64,000 nucleotides of DNA, taken from contig NZ_LT700191.1 in the NCBI RefSeq assembly GCF_900155425.1, positions 1-64,000 on the forward strand, given 5' to 3'. The translations under genes were made by a program, and so were the position numbers. Source of the stretch: Parabacteroides massiliensis (GTDB lineage: Bacteria; Bacteroidota; Bacteroidia; Bacteroidales; Tannerellaceae). Below, in pieces: positions 25,768 through 35,745 of this stretch; position 1 is the first letter of the stretch; each line of letters opens with the position of its first letter. Under the pieces are notes generated by a model. The model searched no databases and had not been told where the DNA came from. It was given only the letters and a program-made list of their open reading frames with translations.

Positions 25768-27438
25768 ATGTTAGAAAGATTCATAGACAAAACGACCTTT
25801 GAGTCGCAGGAAGATTTTATAAAGAATTTCAAGATAAAAGTCCCGGAGAACTTCAACTTCGGATATGACGTAGTAGATGCATGGGCGAAAGAAGAACCCG
25901 ATAAGATTGCACTGTGTTGGACAAACGACCAAGGGGAACATATCGACTTCACCTTTGCCGACCTGAAGAAATATACAGATCAGACGGCTGCTTATTTCCA
26001 GTCTTTGGGAATCGGCCATGGCGACATGGTCATGTTAATATTGAAACGCCGTTATGAATTCTGGTTTTCGATCATCGCATTGCACAAATTAGGAGCAGTG
26101 GTGATTCCGGCAACTCACCTGCTTACAAAGAAAGATATCGTCTACCGGGCAAATGCCGCCGATATCAAGATGATCGTCTGTGCTGGTGAGAAAGTGATCA
26201 CCCAACACGTCATCGACTCTTTGCCTGATTCACCCTCAATTAAGAGCCTTGTTTCTGTAGGTCCCGAAATACCCGAAGGATTCGATGATTTCCATAAAGG
26301 CCTCAAAAGCGTGGCTCCGTTCGTACGCCCGGAACATCCGAATAGCAACGACGACATCTCACTGATGTACTTTACTTCCGGCACAACAGGAAACCCGAAG
26401 ATGGTGGCACACGATTTTACCTATCCGCTGGGTCATATCGTGACAGGAAGTTTCTGGCATAACCTGCATAAAGACAGCCTCCATTTGACTATTGCCGATA
26501 CCGGCTGGGGAAAAGCCGTATGGGGAAAACTCTACGGACAGTGGATTGCCGGTGCAACCGTATTCGTGTATGACCACGAGAAATTCACACCGGCCGATAT
26601 GTTGCAAATGATACAAGACTACCGTATCACATCTTTGTGCGCACCTCCTACGATCTTCCGTTTCCTGATACGTGAAGACCTGACGAAATACGACCTGTCG
26701 TCCCTCCAATACTGTACTATTGCCGGCGAAGCCTTGAATCCAGCCGTGTTCGACACGTTCTACAAACTGACAGGCATCAAGTTGATGGAAGGTTTCGGGC
26801 AAACGGAAACGACCTTGACCATCGCCACTTTCCCGTGGATGGAACCAAAACCCGGTTCGATGGGCGTTCCCAATCCTCAATACGACGTAGATTTGTTGCG
26901 CCCGGATGGAACCCATGCTGAAGATGGCGAACAGGGGCAGATCGTGATCCACACGACAAACGGAAAACCGCTCGGTCTCTTCAAGGAATATTACCGAGAT
27001 GCCGAACGTACACGCGAAGCATGGCACGACGGACTGTATTACACGGGCGATGTCGCTTGGCGTGATGAGGATGGTTATTTCTGGTTCGTAGGCCGTGCCG
27101 ACGATGTGATCAAGAGCTCCGGCTACCGCATCGGCCCGTTCGAAGTGGAAAGCGCCCTGATGACACATCCGGCGGTTGTCGAATGCGCAATCACAGGTGT
27201 TCCCGACGAAATTCGCGGACAAGTGGTAAAAGCCACTATCGTTCTGGCGAAAGACTACAAGGATAAAGCCGGAGACGCTCTGATCAAGGAACTGCAGGAC
27301 CACGTCAAAAAGGTAACAGCCCCATACAAATACCCGCGTGTCGTCGAGTTCGTAGACGAACTGCCCAAGACAATCAGTGGCAAGATACGCCGGGTCGAAA
27401 TCAGAACAATTGACAATGAAAAGAGACCCGCAAAATAA
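25768..27438 (+). CDS. AMP-forming acyl-CoA synthetase (medium-chain/acetyl type)
   Basis: A 556-residue cytosolic adenylate-forming ligase that activates a carboxylic acid with ATP and CoA. The P-loop-like motif is [16 protein letters not shown], with [27 protein letters not shown] and the acetylation-type lysine motif [10 protein letters not shown] at the C terminus. It resembles the medium-chain acyl-CoA synthetase group; the real acid is unknown. Its last 23 bases overlap proB, and the last residues ([10 protein letters not shown]) are encoded by a repeat arm. Co-location with a possible acyl-CoA-using arginine/proline pathway is suggestive only. Confidence 0.9.
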   Translation: MLERFIDKTTFESQEDFIKNFKIKVPENFNFGYDVVDAWAKEEPDKIALCWTNDQGEHIDFTFADLKKYTDQTAAYFQSLGIGHGDMVMLILKRRYEFWFSIIALHKLGAVVIPATHLLTKKDIVYRANAADIKMIVCAGEKVITQHVIDSLPDSPSIKSLVSVGPEIPEGFDDFHKGLKSVAPFVRPEHPNSNDDISLMYFTSGTTGNPKMVAHDFTYPLGHIVTGSFWHNLHKDSLHLTIADTGWGKAVWGKLYGQWIAGATVFVYDHEKFTPADMLQMIQDYRITSLCAPPTIFRFLIREDLTKYDLSSLQYCTIAGEALNPAVFDTFYKLTGIKLMEGFGQTETTLTIATFPWMEPKPGSMGVPNPQYDVDLLRPDGTHAEDGEQGQIVIHTTNGKPLGLFKEYYRDAERTREAWHDGLYYTGDVAWRDEDGYFWFVGRADDVIKSSGYRIGPFEVESALMTHPAVVECAITGVPDEIRGQVVKATIVLAKDYKDKAGDALIKELQDHVKKVTAPYKYPRVVEFVDELPKTISGKIRRVEIRTIDNEKRPAK

Positions 27439-27447
27439 TTGTCAATT
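27408..27447. repeat. Inverted TTGTCAATT repeat spanning the synthetase end and proB start
   Basis: Arms AATTGACAAT (27408-27417) and ATTGTCAATT (27438-27447). The left arm contains the first bases of the proB ATG and the right arm begins at the last base of the acyl-CoA synthetase stop. Same family as 22071-22140. Confidence 0.75.
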
Positions 27448-28519
27448 CAACCGCATTGCGGTCAAGATAGGAAGCAACGTGCTCACCCGCAAGGACGGCA
27501 CGTTGGATATTACCCGGATGTCTGCCTTAGTGGATCAGGTGGCCGAACTACACCGCAAAGGAGTAGAGGTCGTCCTTATCTCTTCCGGGGCGGTCGCTTC
27601 GGGACGCAGCGAGATAAAGGTGGGCAAAAAGCTGGACTCCGTTTCTGCCCGCCAGTTGTACTCGGCAGTCGGGCAAGCCAAGCTAATCAACCGTTATTAC
27701 GAACTGTTCCGGGAACATGGCATGACTTGCGGCCAGGTGCTCACCACGAAGGAAAACTTCGGTAGCCGTACGCATTACCTCAACCAGAAACACTGCATGG
27801 AGGTAATGCTCGAAAACAAAGTGATTCCCATCGTGAACGAAAACGATACGATATCGGTTACTGAATTGATGTTTACGGACAACGACGAGCTTTCCGGACT
27901 TATCGCCACCATGATGGGAATGAATGCTTTGATTATCCTCAGCAATATTGATGGCATATATAACGGCAATCCTTCCGACCCGTCCTCAACAATTATCCGA
28001 GAAATAGACGGAGGCAAGGAAGACCTGTCAGAATATGTACAGACCAGCAAATCGTCATTCGGCCGTGGCGGTATGCTGACCAAATGCAGCATTGCACAGA
28101 AGGTTGCAGACGAAGGCATCACGGTTATTATCGCCAACGGCAAGAAGGAGAATATCCTGGCAGACCTGCTTGACAAAGGCAACCAGACCGTCTGCACGCG
28201 CTTCATCCCGTCAAATAAACCTGTCAGCAGCGTGAAGAAGTGGATCGCCCACTCCGAAGGTTTCGCCAAAGGCGAGATACACATCAACCGGGGAGCCGAA
28301 GAAGCGTTGTCAAGTCCTAAGGCAACCAGTATACTGCTGATCGGCGTAACCCGGATCACAGGTGACTTCGAAAAAGACGATATCGTCAAGATCTTCAATG
28401 AAGAAGGTGTCCAATTAGGAGTCGGATGCTCAAGCTACGACAGTACGGAAGCACGGAAGCTGATCGGCAGCCGGGATAAGAAACCGTTGATACATTACGA
28501 TTATTTATATCTGGATTAA
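27416..28519 (+). CDS. proB: Glutamate 5-kinase
   Basis: A 367-residue kinase that phosphorylates glutamate for proline synthesis. The amino-acid kinase domain (about 12-260) has [25 protein letters not shown] and KSSFGRGGM (the -GTGGM- equivalent). A C-terminal PUA domain (about 275-360) is present. The ATG at 27416 overlaps the upstream gene by 23 bp. The first residues [11 protein letters not shown] are encoded by a repeat element, so the true family start is near N12. Confidence 0.95.
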   Translation: MKRDPQNNCQFNRIAVKIGSNVLTRKDGTLDITRMSALVDQVAELHRKGVEVVLISSGAVASGRSEIKVGKKLDSVSARQLYSAVGQAKLINRYYELFREHGMTCGQVLTTKENFGSRTHYLNQKHCMEVMLENKVIPIVNENDTISVTELMFTDNDELSGLIATMMGMNALIILSNIDGIYNGNPSDPSSTIIREIDGGKEDLSEYVQTSKSSFGRGGMLTKCSIAQKVADEGITVIIANGKKENILADLLDKGNQTVCTRFIPSNKPVSSVKKWIAHSEGFAKGEIHINRGAEEALSSPKATSILLIGVTRITGDFEKDDIVKIFNEEGVQLGVGCSSYDSTEARKLIGSRDKKPLIHYDYLYLD

Positions 28520-28538
28520 TAGCAACAATCATACGACT

Positions 28539-29783
28539 ATGATTAACGAATTCTTGCAACAGACTCTCACAGCTTCGCGCCAACTTGTCACACTGGACGA
28601 TGCCACCATCAACCACATCCTTAGAGACACAGCTTCGGCTTTGCTGTCGCGCCAGACGGAGGTTCTGGCCGCCAATGCCGAAGACTTGCGGCGCATGGAC
28701 CCGATGAATCCGAAATACGACCGTCTGAAACTGACGGAAGAACGTCTTGCCGGTATTGCCGAAGACATGAAAAACGTCGCCTCGCTGCCGTCTCCTCTTA
28801 GAAGACTGTTAAGCGAAACAGTACGTCCGAACGGAATGGTGATCAGGAAAGTGGCTGTCCCCTTCGGTGTGGTCGGCGTCATCTACGAAGCACGTCCGAA
28901 TGTCACCTTCGATGTCTTCTCCCTCTGTTTCAAGAGTGGGAATGCCTGCGTACTGAAGGGAGGTTCGGATGCAGACAGCTCCAACCGTGCCTTAGTGGCG
29001 ATCATCCACGACGTTCTGAGCGAGCAAGGTGTCGATCCGGCTGTCTGCACACTCCTGCCCTCCGACCGCGAAGCGACAACCGAACTGTTGAATGCCGTAG
29101 GCCTGGTGGACCTTATCATTCCGCGAGGCAGTAGTTCGCTAATCAATTTCGTCCGCAACCATGCCCGAGTGCCGGTCATCGAGACAGGAGCCGGCATCTG
29201 CCACACCTATTTCGACAAGGATGGCGACAAAGAAAAAGGGCGCGAGATCGTCAATAATGCCAAGACACGCCGCGTCAGCGTCTGCAATGCTCTGGACTGC
29301 TTGATTGTTCACCGTGACCGGTTAGGTGATCTGCCTTATTTGTGTGGCAAACTATCCGACAGCAATGTCATTATCTATGCCGATAAACCCGCCTTTGCAG
29401 CCCTATCGGGCCGCTATCCCGCCGACTTGCTTCAGCCAGCTACGGCAAACAGTTTCGGTACCGAGTTCTTAGACTACAAAATGGCGATCCGCACGGTCTC
29501 CTCTTTGGATGAAGCCCTGCAACATATCGCCCGCTACAGTTCGAAACACAGCGAAAGTATCGTCAGCGAATCGATGGAAACCATCCACCGTTTCCAACAG
29601 ATGGTCGATGCCGCCTGTGTCTATGCCAATGTATCTACGGCCTTCACCGATGGGGCACAATTCGGTTTCGGGGCAGAAATAGGTATCAGCACGCAGAAGC
29701 TACATGCCCGCGGTCCAATGTCTTTACCGGAACTGACGACCTACAAGTACATCATCGAAGGAGACGGGCAAATACGAAAGTAG
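28539..29783 (+). CDS. proA: Gamma-glutamyl phosphate reductase
   Basis: A 414-residue NADPH enzyme reducing glutamyl phosphate to glutamate semialdehyde. The aldehyde-dehydrogenase-like fold is seen in [25 protein letters not shown] and the catalytic cysteine region [12 protein letters not shown]. It follows proB by 19 bp in one operon. Confidence 0.97.
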   Translation: MINEFLQQTLTASRQLVTLDDATINHILRDTASALLSRQTEVLAANAEDLRRMDPMNPKYDRLKLTEERLAGIAEDMKNVASLPSPLRRLLSETVRPNGMVIRKVAVPFGVVGVIYEARPNVTFDVFSLCFKSGNACVLKGGSDADSSNRALVAIIHDVLSEQGVDPAVCTLLPSDREATTELLNAVGLVDLIIPRGSSSLINFVRNHARVPVIETGAGICHTYFDKDGDKEKGREIVNNAKTRRVSVCNALDCLIVHRDRLGDLPYLCGKLSDSNVIIYADKPAFAALSGRYPADLLQPATANSFGTEFLDYKMAIRTVSSLDEALQHIARYSSKHSESIVSESMETIHRFQQMVDAACVYANVSTAFTDGAQFGFGAEIGISTQKLHARGPMSLPELTTYKYIIEGDGQIRK

Positions 29784-29819
29784 TATCAAATCATCCGCTA
29801 TAAATCTGAAATCATTATT

Positions 29820-29827
29820 TATCTTTG
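29820..29827 (+). promoter_or_regulatory. argF' promoter (-7 element)
   Basis: TATCTTTG, 30 bp before the ATG. I looked for an ARG box here and found only poor matches. Confidence 0.5.
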
Positions 29828-29857
29828 TAGGCAGAACAATTAAAAATTAGACATAAT

Positions 29858-30814
29858 ATGAGAAACTTCACTTGTGTACAGGATTTGGGCGACCTCAAGC
29901 AGGCACTCACTGAGGCTTTCGAGATTAAGAAAGACCGTTACCAGTTTACCGAACTGGGTAAGAACAAGACATTATTAATGATATTCTTCAACTCCAGCCT
30001 CCGAACCCGCCTATCGACACAGAAAGCAGCCATGAACTTAGGCATGAACACGATGGTGCTCGACGTGAATCAGGGAGCCTGGAAACTGGAAACCGAACGC
30101 GGTGTGATCATGAATGGCGACAAGCCTGAACATCTCTTGGAAGCAGTTCCGGTCATGGGATGCTATTGCGACGTGATCGGCGTACGTTCTTTCGCTCGTT
30201 TCGAAAGTAAGGAAGACGATTATAACGAAAAGATATTGAACCAGTTCATCCAATACTCCGGCCGTCCGGTATTCAGCATGGAAGCGGCTACCCGCCATCC
30301 GCTACAGAGTTTTGCCGACCTGATCACGATCGAAGAGTATAAGAAGACAGACCGCCCGAAAGTCGTCATGACTTGGGCACCGCATCCTAAATCGCTTCCG
30401 CAGGCTGTCCCGAACAGTTTTGCAGAATGGATGAATGCGACGGACTATGAGTTCGTGATCACCCATCCGGAAGGCTACGAACTGGATCCCAAATTCGTTG
30501 GTAACGCCCATGTGGAATATGACCAGAAGAAAGCATTCGAAGGCGCGGACTTCATCTATGCCAAGAACTGGGCGGCTTATGCAGATCCCAATTACGGTAA
30601 GGTCCTCAACATGGATCGCAGCTGGACTGTCGACACTGAAAAGATGGCTTTGACCAACAATGCCTATTTCATGCACTGCCTACCCGTCCGCCGCAACATG
30701 ATCGTAACGGACGACGTAATCGAAAGTCCCCAAAGCATCGTGATCCCCGAAGCTGCCAACCGCGAAATCTCAGCACAGACGGTATTGAAGAAGATATTGA
30801 TGGGATTGGAATAA
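29858..30814 (+). CDS. argF': N-succinyl-L-ornithine carbamoyltransferase
   Basis: A 318-residue transcarbamylase that makes N-succinylcitrulline. The carbamoyl-phosphate motif is SLRTR (47-51), with HPLQSFADL and HCLPVRRN downstream. Residue 90 is Pro, in the loop MNGDKPEHL. In B. fragilis the succinyl enzyme has Pro90, whereas the Xanthomonas acetyl enzyme has Glu92 there, and swapping this residue swaps specificity. That predicts a succinylated arginine pathway in this organism. It lies after proBA with its own promoter. Confidence 0.95.
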   Translation: MRNFTCVQDLGDLKQALTEAFEIKKDRYQFTELGKNKTLLMIFFNSSLRTRLSTQKAAMNLGMNTMVLDVNQGAWKLETERGVIMNGDKPEHLLEAVPVMGCYCDVIGVRSFARFESKEDDYNEKILNQFIQYSGRPVFSMEAATRHPLQSFADLITIEEYKKTDRPKVVMTWAPHPKSLPQAVPNSFAEWMNATDYEFVITHPEGYELDPKFVGNAHVEYDQKKAFEGADFIYAKNWAAYADPNYGKVLNMDRSWTVDTEKMALTNNAYFMHCLPVRRNMIVTDDVIESPQSIVIPEAANREISAQTVLKKILMGLE

Positions 30815-30853
30815 AGCAAGATTTTCTCCGCTGTACTTTTCATGTACAAGAAT

Positions 30854-31254
30854 GCAAGTTGGCTTCACCCATCTTGCTATATATTGAAAATCAATGCGTA
30901 AAAGGGTGAAGGCAGACCTCTGAACTGGCTTCACCCTTTAAGACCTGTTTCACCCGGTGTCTCGTCCTGATTTAGGTTGACAATGTCTCTCTCCAGCCTT
31001 TTTTATTATTTTGCTGTTGTTTTCGCCTATGCCTTGAAGAGGGATCACAGAAGGATTTAATATTCTAATATACAAAGAATTAAAACTCACATTATAGATC
31101 CTTACATTTTTGCCCAATGTCAAAAGCTCTATGACTTTATGGCCTGACGATAAAAGAATGACAGTTGTCCTCTATGATGCTTTTCGTACTCGACTCATTT
31201 ACCGATGAAGGTAACCGGAACAGGTGAAGCCTCTTTTACCCTTTGGGTTCACCT
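30854..31254. repeat. Cluster of GGCTTCACCC repeats in a gene-free interval
   Basis: The 30815-31443 interval holds no gene I can support. It contains six copies of a GGTGAAGSC-type motif in both orientations: 30861-30870, 30904-30913, 30927-30936, 30947-30955, 31222-31231 and 31245-31254. They form at least three hairpins: 30854-30877, 30901-30939 (12 of 13 bp paired) and 31222-31254 (9 of 10 paired). I see no coding potential, so this may be a repeat island or remains of a mobile element. Confidence 0.6.
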
Positions 31255-31443
31255 ATTAATAAGCTTATAATTAAATCATTATATACAACAGTAATGATAA
31301 TTTTCGGATGATGGTGAAAAATTTATTTTTCCGGTTGGAATCCGTTTTTGTAATAATCCTGAACTTCACGCCCATTCATCGAATCATCTGTAGAGAAATA
31401 TAGCTGTCACTTGCCTGTTCTTTTATTTATCGAAGTTTTGCGA

Positions 31444-32055
31444 TCATAAAGAGTAACGTATCGCAGTCTCTTGAAAACTTATAGTGTCATTTTTTTCATT
31501 TGTGACAATTAACTTATTTGTCGTATATATAATCCCATTCCATTTCCCAGATATATCAGAAAAACTTCCATCGACAGGGTTTTTGATTTTCATCGAAAAG
31601 TCCGCAACTATTTGATATCCGCTATTAAAAGATTCCAACTTGTATTCACAACTTGCCGGTATTTCAAAAGAATGTATGTAAGCAATCGAATCTGTAAAAA
31701 TCCGAGTAACCCCGTTTTCAAAAATATATTTGGAATCAGAATTACCAACAAGCTCTCCATTTGCATTAAAAACAGGAAGCAGAGTTTCTACATTATAAAT
31801 ATTTTGAGAAAAATAGAACTCCGAAAAATATACAATGTTTCTTTCGATAGGTACGTGTATCATAATGGGGGAACTATGACCTTTATTATCATATATTCCA
31901 TTAAATATGTGATCTTCCAATGCTATAACCTCTTTTATTCGATATTCAATGGAAACTGATTCGTAAAGCAAATCCTTTTCGTCATAAGAATTGTCTTTAC
32001 AACCAAACAATATACTCAACAGGCCTACTAATAATATTTCAATCGTTTTTCTCAT
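31444..32055 (-). CDS. Hypothetical lipoprotein
   Basis: A 203-residue protein I do not recognise. The signal peptide ends in lipobox LFGC (Cys19), so it is probably anchored in the outer membrane. The rest is predicted beta-rich without enzyme motifs. The A/T content is higher than in neighbouring operons, and it lies beside the repeat island at 30.8-31.3 kb, so it may be an accessory gene. It has its own -7 box and no operon partners. Confidence 0.75.
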   Translation of the reverse strand: MRKTIEILLVGLLSILFGCKDNSYDEKDLLYESVSIEYRIKEVIALEDHIFNGIYDNKGHSSPIMIHVPIERNIVYFSEFYFSQNIYNVETLLPVFNANGELVGNSDSKYIFENGVTRIFTDSIAYIHSFEIPASCEYKLESFNSGYQIVADFSMKIKNPVDGSFSDISGKWNGIIYTTNKLIVTNEKNDTISFQETAIRYSL

Positions 32056-32075
32056 AATACATCTAAGTTTAGTCT

Positions 32076-32083
32076 CAAATATA
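32076..32083 (-). promoter_or_regulatory. Promoter of the hypothetical lipoprotein (-7 element)
   Basis: TATATTTG on the minus strand, 20 bp upstream of the ATG. Confidence 0.45.
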
Positions 32084-32208
32084 GGGATTTAAATCCAACC
32101 AATCTATTTTACAACTATAAAGAACATTAATAAAATATCACAAGCGACACATCAACTTCATTCAACACCATCTGTATGTTGGCTATTGCGAATCAGGATT
32201 ATATAAAA

Positions 32209-32241
32209 TAAAAAAGTCTGTATGTTACACGCATACAGACT
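32209..32241 (-). terminator. Terminator of the small lipoprotein gene
   Basis: Perfect 10-bp arms AGTCTGTATG/CATACAGACT (32215-32224 and 32232-32241), followed by a T run on the minus strand. Confidence 0.85.
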
Positions 32242-32269
32242 ATCCTCTTTACTGACCTACCGCGAATAA

Positions 32270-32485
32270 TTATTCAGCAGGAGCAGTTTCTGTCTCAGCA
32301 GCCGGAGTTTCAACATTTGTTGAATCACCTTCAGCAACCGTTGCTTCTTCTGCAGGAGCAACAACCTCTTCTACTGTAGCTTCAGTTTCAGTTTCTGCAA
32401 CTTCAGCGTTTTCTGCTGATTTGTTACCACAAGATGCGAATGATACAGCTGCGATAACGGCAGCAAATGCAACTAACTTTTTCAT
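32270..32485 (-). CDS. Small Ala/Glu/Thr-rich lipoprotein
   Basis: A 71-residue protein: signal peptide MKKLVAFAAVIAAVSFASCG with lipobox cysteine Cys19, then a low-complexity acidic tail of Glu, Ala, Thr and Val (NAEVAETETEATVEEVV...). It is probably an unstructured envelope lipoprotein of unknown role; similar small lipoproteins are common and highly expressed in Bacteroidales. The ATG at 32485 follows a -7 box and the gene ends in a strong terminator, so it is a complete single-gene unit. Confidence 0.8.
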   Translation of the reverse strand: MKKLVAFAAVIAAVSFASCGNKSAENAEVAETETEATVEEVVAPAEEATVAEGDSTNVETPAAETETAPAE

Positions 32486-32536
32486 TTTGTTTCTTAATTT
32501 AAACGGTCTATAATATCTTCTTGTCTTAAAACGATG

Positions 32537-32544
32537 CAAATGTA
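32537..32544 (-). promoter_or_regulatory. Promoter of the small lipoprotein gene (-7 element)
   Basis: TACATTTG on the minus strand, 51 bp before the ATG; it excludes the longer frame that would start at 32539. Confidence 0.5.
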
Positions 32545-32641
32545 TATATTAATCAAATATGTTGTACAACATAATGCACTTTTTTTGAAAATATTTTCCA
32601 CTCAAGAATTAACAAGCTGATTTACAGACCGAATAAATTAA

Positions 32642-34306
32642 TTAATAGTTACTATACAAGTAACGCTTAATACTCTTTTTTGGCGTCTTTTCAAATTCTG
32701 TCGGATACAATTGCAAGGCGGAAACAGCTTCGTAAGGAGCTAAAAGTTTGTTAAGTTCGATCCGGTTCTGTTCCATAATGATCGGAAGATCCTCATGCGA
32801 AACCCCTGTACCATCCACCGTATCGTAATCCGGATAAACAAGCCCTACCAGCTTACCATTCTTTTCTATTATGATACTTTCCATTACGAACGGCAAGTTG
32901 TTCAACTTCGATTCGATCTCTTCCGGATAAATATTCTGTCCGCTTGCTCCCAAGATCATCGTCTTGCTACGGCCACGAATATAGATACGGTTATCGGCAT
33001 CGATCGTTCCCAAATCGCCTGTACGTAACCAGCCGTCTTCCGTAAAGACTTTGGATGTCGCCTCTTCATTCTTATAGTAGCCCTTCATCACATTTTCGCC
33101 GCTCACCTGAATTTCCCCTACTTTATCGTATGGATCTTCCGAATCTATGCGTACTTTCATGATCCCTTTCAATATTTGTCCGCATGACCCGGGTACATAT
33201 TCGTCATTATGGTCATAGCTGATCAACGGCCCGCACTCTGTCATTCCATAGCCGATCGTGAATGGGAATTTGATTTTATACAGGAAATTTGTCACCTCTT
33301 CATTCATAGCAGCTCCTCCCACGATCACCTCACGGAAACGTCCACCGAACGAGTCGACCAGTTTCTTCCGGATCTGTGCATAGATACGGGAGTCCAGCAA
33401 CGGTATATTTAGTGCCAACTTCATGGTTGTCTTACTGAGTTGGGGCAGAATCATCTTCTTGTAAATCTTTTCCAAAATCAACGGGACCGTCAGGATCAGA
33501 TTTGGTTTCACCTCTTCAAAAGCTTTCAACAAGATTTTGGGAGAAGGCACCTTGCCCAGCAGGTAAACATGCGCTCCGACAGCCATCGGCACCAGGAAAT
33601 TGAACGCACAACTGTAGGCGTGCGCCAATGGCAGGAAACAAAGTTCACGCTCTCCTCTGTACAAAACACCAAGCTTGATACCGTACATCACATTTCCCGC
33701 CAGATTATTTCCTGTCAGCATGACGCCTTTACTGAAGCCGGTCGTACCGGAAGTATAGTTAATCTCCACTACCTTGTCATTATCTAACTCGGCATATTTA
33801 ATATCATCTTTCCCGAAACCGTCCGGATATTTCTCCGCCATCTTCTCATCCATTCCTTTCAAGAGTTTCTGAATGCTTTCGCCATCACGCTGATGCAGGC
33901 AACGGAAATCGGACAACGAAAACACACCACGCACGTCTTCAATCATTTCCTCTTCCAACGTATCCCAAATACGGTCGCTGACAAAAAGAAAAACGGATTC
34001 GGAATGGTTGATGATATGATGCACATCATTCGGACTAAAGTCCTGCAGGATAGGCACGACAATCGCCCCGTACGTCACAGCGGCCATATAGACGATACAC
34101 CAACGGGCACTGTCTTTTCCGATCAGAGCAATCTTATCTCCCCGCCGTATCTGGCATTCTTCAAACATGATGTGGATACGGGCAATCTCTTTGGCTACAT
34201 CTGCGAAAGAGAAGGTCGTCCCTTTACTGTAATCCGTCAAGGCAGGCAGTTCCCAGTTTTTCTTGAAACTTTCCTCATATATTTTGATAAAATTCTCTTG
34301 TATCAT
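32642..34306 (-). CDS. Long-chain fatty acid-CoA ligase-like protein
   Basis: A 554-residue AMP-forming ligase related to FadD. The adenylation motif is INYTSGTTGFSKGVMLTG, with TIGYGMTECGPL, RTGDLGTIDADNRIYIRGR and KTPKKSIKRY at the end. It likely activates fatty acids for recycling into phospholipids. It is divergent from the PagL-like gene, with promoters about 100 bp apart. The ATG at 34306 is preferred to a GTG two codons upstream. Confidence 0.9.
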   Translation of the reverse strand: MIQENFIKIYEESFKKNWELPALTDYSKGTTFSFADVAKEIARIHIMFEECQIRRGDKIALIGKDSARWCIVYMAAVTYGAIVVPILQDFSPNDVHHIINHSESVFLFVSDRIWDTLEEEMIEDVRGVFSLSDFRCLHQRDGESIQKLLKGMDEKMAEKYPDGFGKDDIKYAELDNDKVVEINYTSGTTGFSKGVMLTGNNLAGNVMYGIKLGVLYRGERELCFLPLAHAYSCAFNFLVPMAVGAHVYLLGKVPSPKILLKAFEEVKPNLILTVPLILEKIYKKMILPQLSKTTMKLALNIPLLDSRIYAQIRKKLVDSFGGRFREVIVGGAAMNEEVTNFLYKIKFPFTIGYGMTECGPLISYDHNDEYVPGSCGQILKGIMKVRIDSEDPYDKVGEIQVSGENVMKGYYKNEEATSKVFTEDGWLRTGDLGTIDADNRIYIRGRSKTMILGASGQNIYPEEIESKLNNLPFVMESIIIEKNGKLVGLVYPDYDTVDGTGVSHEDLPIIMEQNRIELNKLLAPYEAVSALQLYPTEFEKTPKKSIKRYLYSNY

Positions 34307-34330
34307 ATGCACACTGTATTATAATTTGCG

Positions 34331-34361
34331 CAAAAATACAGACTATCCGACAAATACACAA
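34331..34361 (-). promoter_or_regulatory. Promoter of the fatty acid-CoA ligase gene
   Basis: TTG (34359-34361), 20 bp, TATTTTTG (34331-34338) on the minus strand. Confidence 0.55.
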
Positions 34362-34438
34362 CAGATCGCCAGAGTTTAACCCTCAGACGGGAAACGATCC
34401 GCCTAACGAATTAAAAAATGCGAAAGGTATAAGTTTAC

Positions 34439-34469
34439 TTGCCGTTCTAACACTGAATTTCTACTTTTG
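34439..34469 (+). promoter_or_regulatory. Promoter of the PagL-like gene
   Basis: TTG (34439-34441), 20 bp, TACTTTTG (34462-34469), 23 bp before the ATG. Confidence 0.6.
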
Positions 34470-34492
34470 CCCTGCACCAAGCAGGCTATAGC

Positions 34493-35692
34493 ATGAATCT
34501 GAAAATATCCATAATCGGAATGTGTTTACTGGGATGCACCCATATATGTGCACAGGAAACAGGGATGAGCGACACCTTGTCCCGCCATCCGCTCATTCAC
34601 GAGATCGGCCTCGACTTCCGCCCCGTCTACCTCATCCCCACCAATGAGTTTTTTGCCGGCGAGAACGCGGCCTGGCAGCCCTTGCGTAAGTCTGTCTCGG
34701 CACACCTGAAATACTCATTCCGGTTTCATCCAAAATCGCGTAACGGAGAATTATACCCTCACACATACCAAGGGATCGGCGTTTCATATCATTCTTTCTT
34801 TGACAAGGCCGAGATCGGGACTCCTGTTTCGGTATATGCATTCCAGGGGTCGCGCATAGCCCGGCTTTCCCCTCGCCTGTCCCTGGATTACGAATGGAAC
34901 TTCGGAGCTTCCTTCGGATGGGAAAAGTACCATCCGGAAACCAACGCTTACAATTATGTCGTAGGATCGAAGATCAATGCCTACATCAATTTGGGATTTT
35001 TGCTGAACTGGCAGATGGCGGTGGGATGGCGGCTGACGGCAGGCATCGACCTGAGCCATTTCTCCAACGGAAACACACAATATCCCAACGCTGGCGTCAA
35101 CACCGTCGGGGGTAGAATAGGCCTGGTACATACTTTTGGAGAAAATGCCGGAACGGTGATGTCCGGCAGGCCGACCACCCAGAACATCAAACCGCACATC
35201 AGCTACGACATCGTCTTATACGGAGCCTCTAAACGAAAAGGGGTGATCAAGCCAGACGAAGCCTACTTGGCACCCGGTTCGTTCGGCGTATTGGGATTTA
35301 ATTTCAACCCCATGTACAACTTCCACAAATACTTCCGTGCCGGAGCATCGCTCGATGTACAATATGATGAAAGTGCCAATATCAAAGAACATGAAGCCGG
35401 ATATAACGAGCAGTCCGAACACAGTTTTTACCGTCCGCCGTTCAAGGAACAATTGGCAATCGGACTATCCGTACGTGGGGAACTGGTCATGCCTATCTTT
35501 ACGATCAACATAGGCATAGGCTACAATGTTTACCACAAATGCACCGACACACAAGGAATGTACCAAATCCTGGCATTGAAGACATCTGTCACCCGCGACC
35601 TGTTCCTGCACGTGGGATACCAGTTGAGCAAATTCAAAGACCCCAACAACTTGATGTTAGGAATAGGTTACCGATTCCACAATAAACGATAA
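34493..35692 (+). CDS. PagL-like lipid A deacylase (acyloxyacyl hydrolase family)
   Basis: A 399-residue predicted outer-membrane beta-barrel with a signal peptide (about 1-20). H189, S191 and N192 in DLSHFSNGNT match the His-x-Ser-Asn-Gly motif of PagL, which removes the 3-O-linked acyl chain of lipid A. The acidic third residue of PagL is not obvious. It is about twice as long as Pseudomonas PagL; the extra C-terminal strands are typical of Bacteroidetes members. Its place beside a fatty acid-CoA ligase suggests recycling of the released acid, which is inference. Confidence 0.78.
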   Translation: MNLKISIIGMCLLGCTHICAQETGMSDTLSRHPLIHEIGLDFRPVYLIPTNEFFAGENAAWQPLRKSVSAHLKYSFRFHPKSRNGELYPHTYQGIGVSYHSFFDKAEIGTPVSVYAFQGSRIARLSPRLSLDYEWNFGASFGWEKYHPETNAYNYVVGSKINAYINLGFLLNWQMAVGWRLTAGIDLSHFSNGNTQYPNAGVNTVGGRIGLVHTFGENAGTVMSGRPTTQNIKPHISYDIVLYGASKRKGVIKPDEAYLAPGSFGVLGFNFNPMYNFHKYFRAGASLDVQYDESANIKEHEAGYNEQSEHSFYRPPFKEQLAIGLSVRGELVMPIFTINIGIGYNVYHKCTDTQGMYQILALKTSVTRDLFLHVGYQLSKFKDPNNLMLGIGYRFHNKR

Positions 35693-35719
35693 GAATATAT
35701 TATGTCCAAACATTTTCGT

Positions 35720-35727
35720 TAAATTTG
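35720..35727 (+). promoter_or_regulatory. mtaB promoter (-7 element)
   Basis: TAAATTTG, 18 bp before the mtaB ATG; no good -33. Confidence 0.45.
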
Positions 35728-35745
35728 CGCGATAATTAAAAGATA

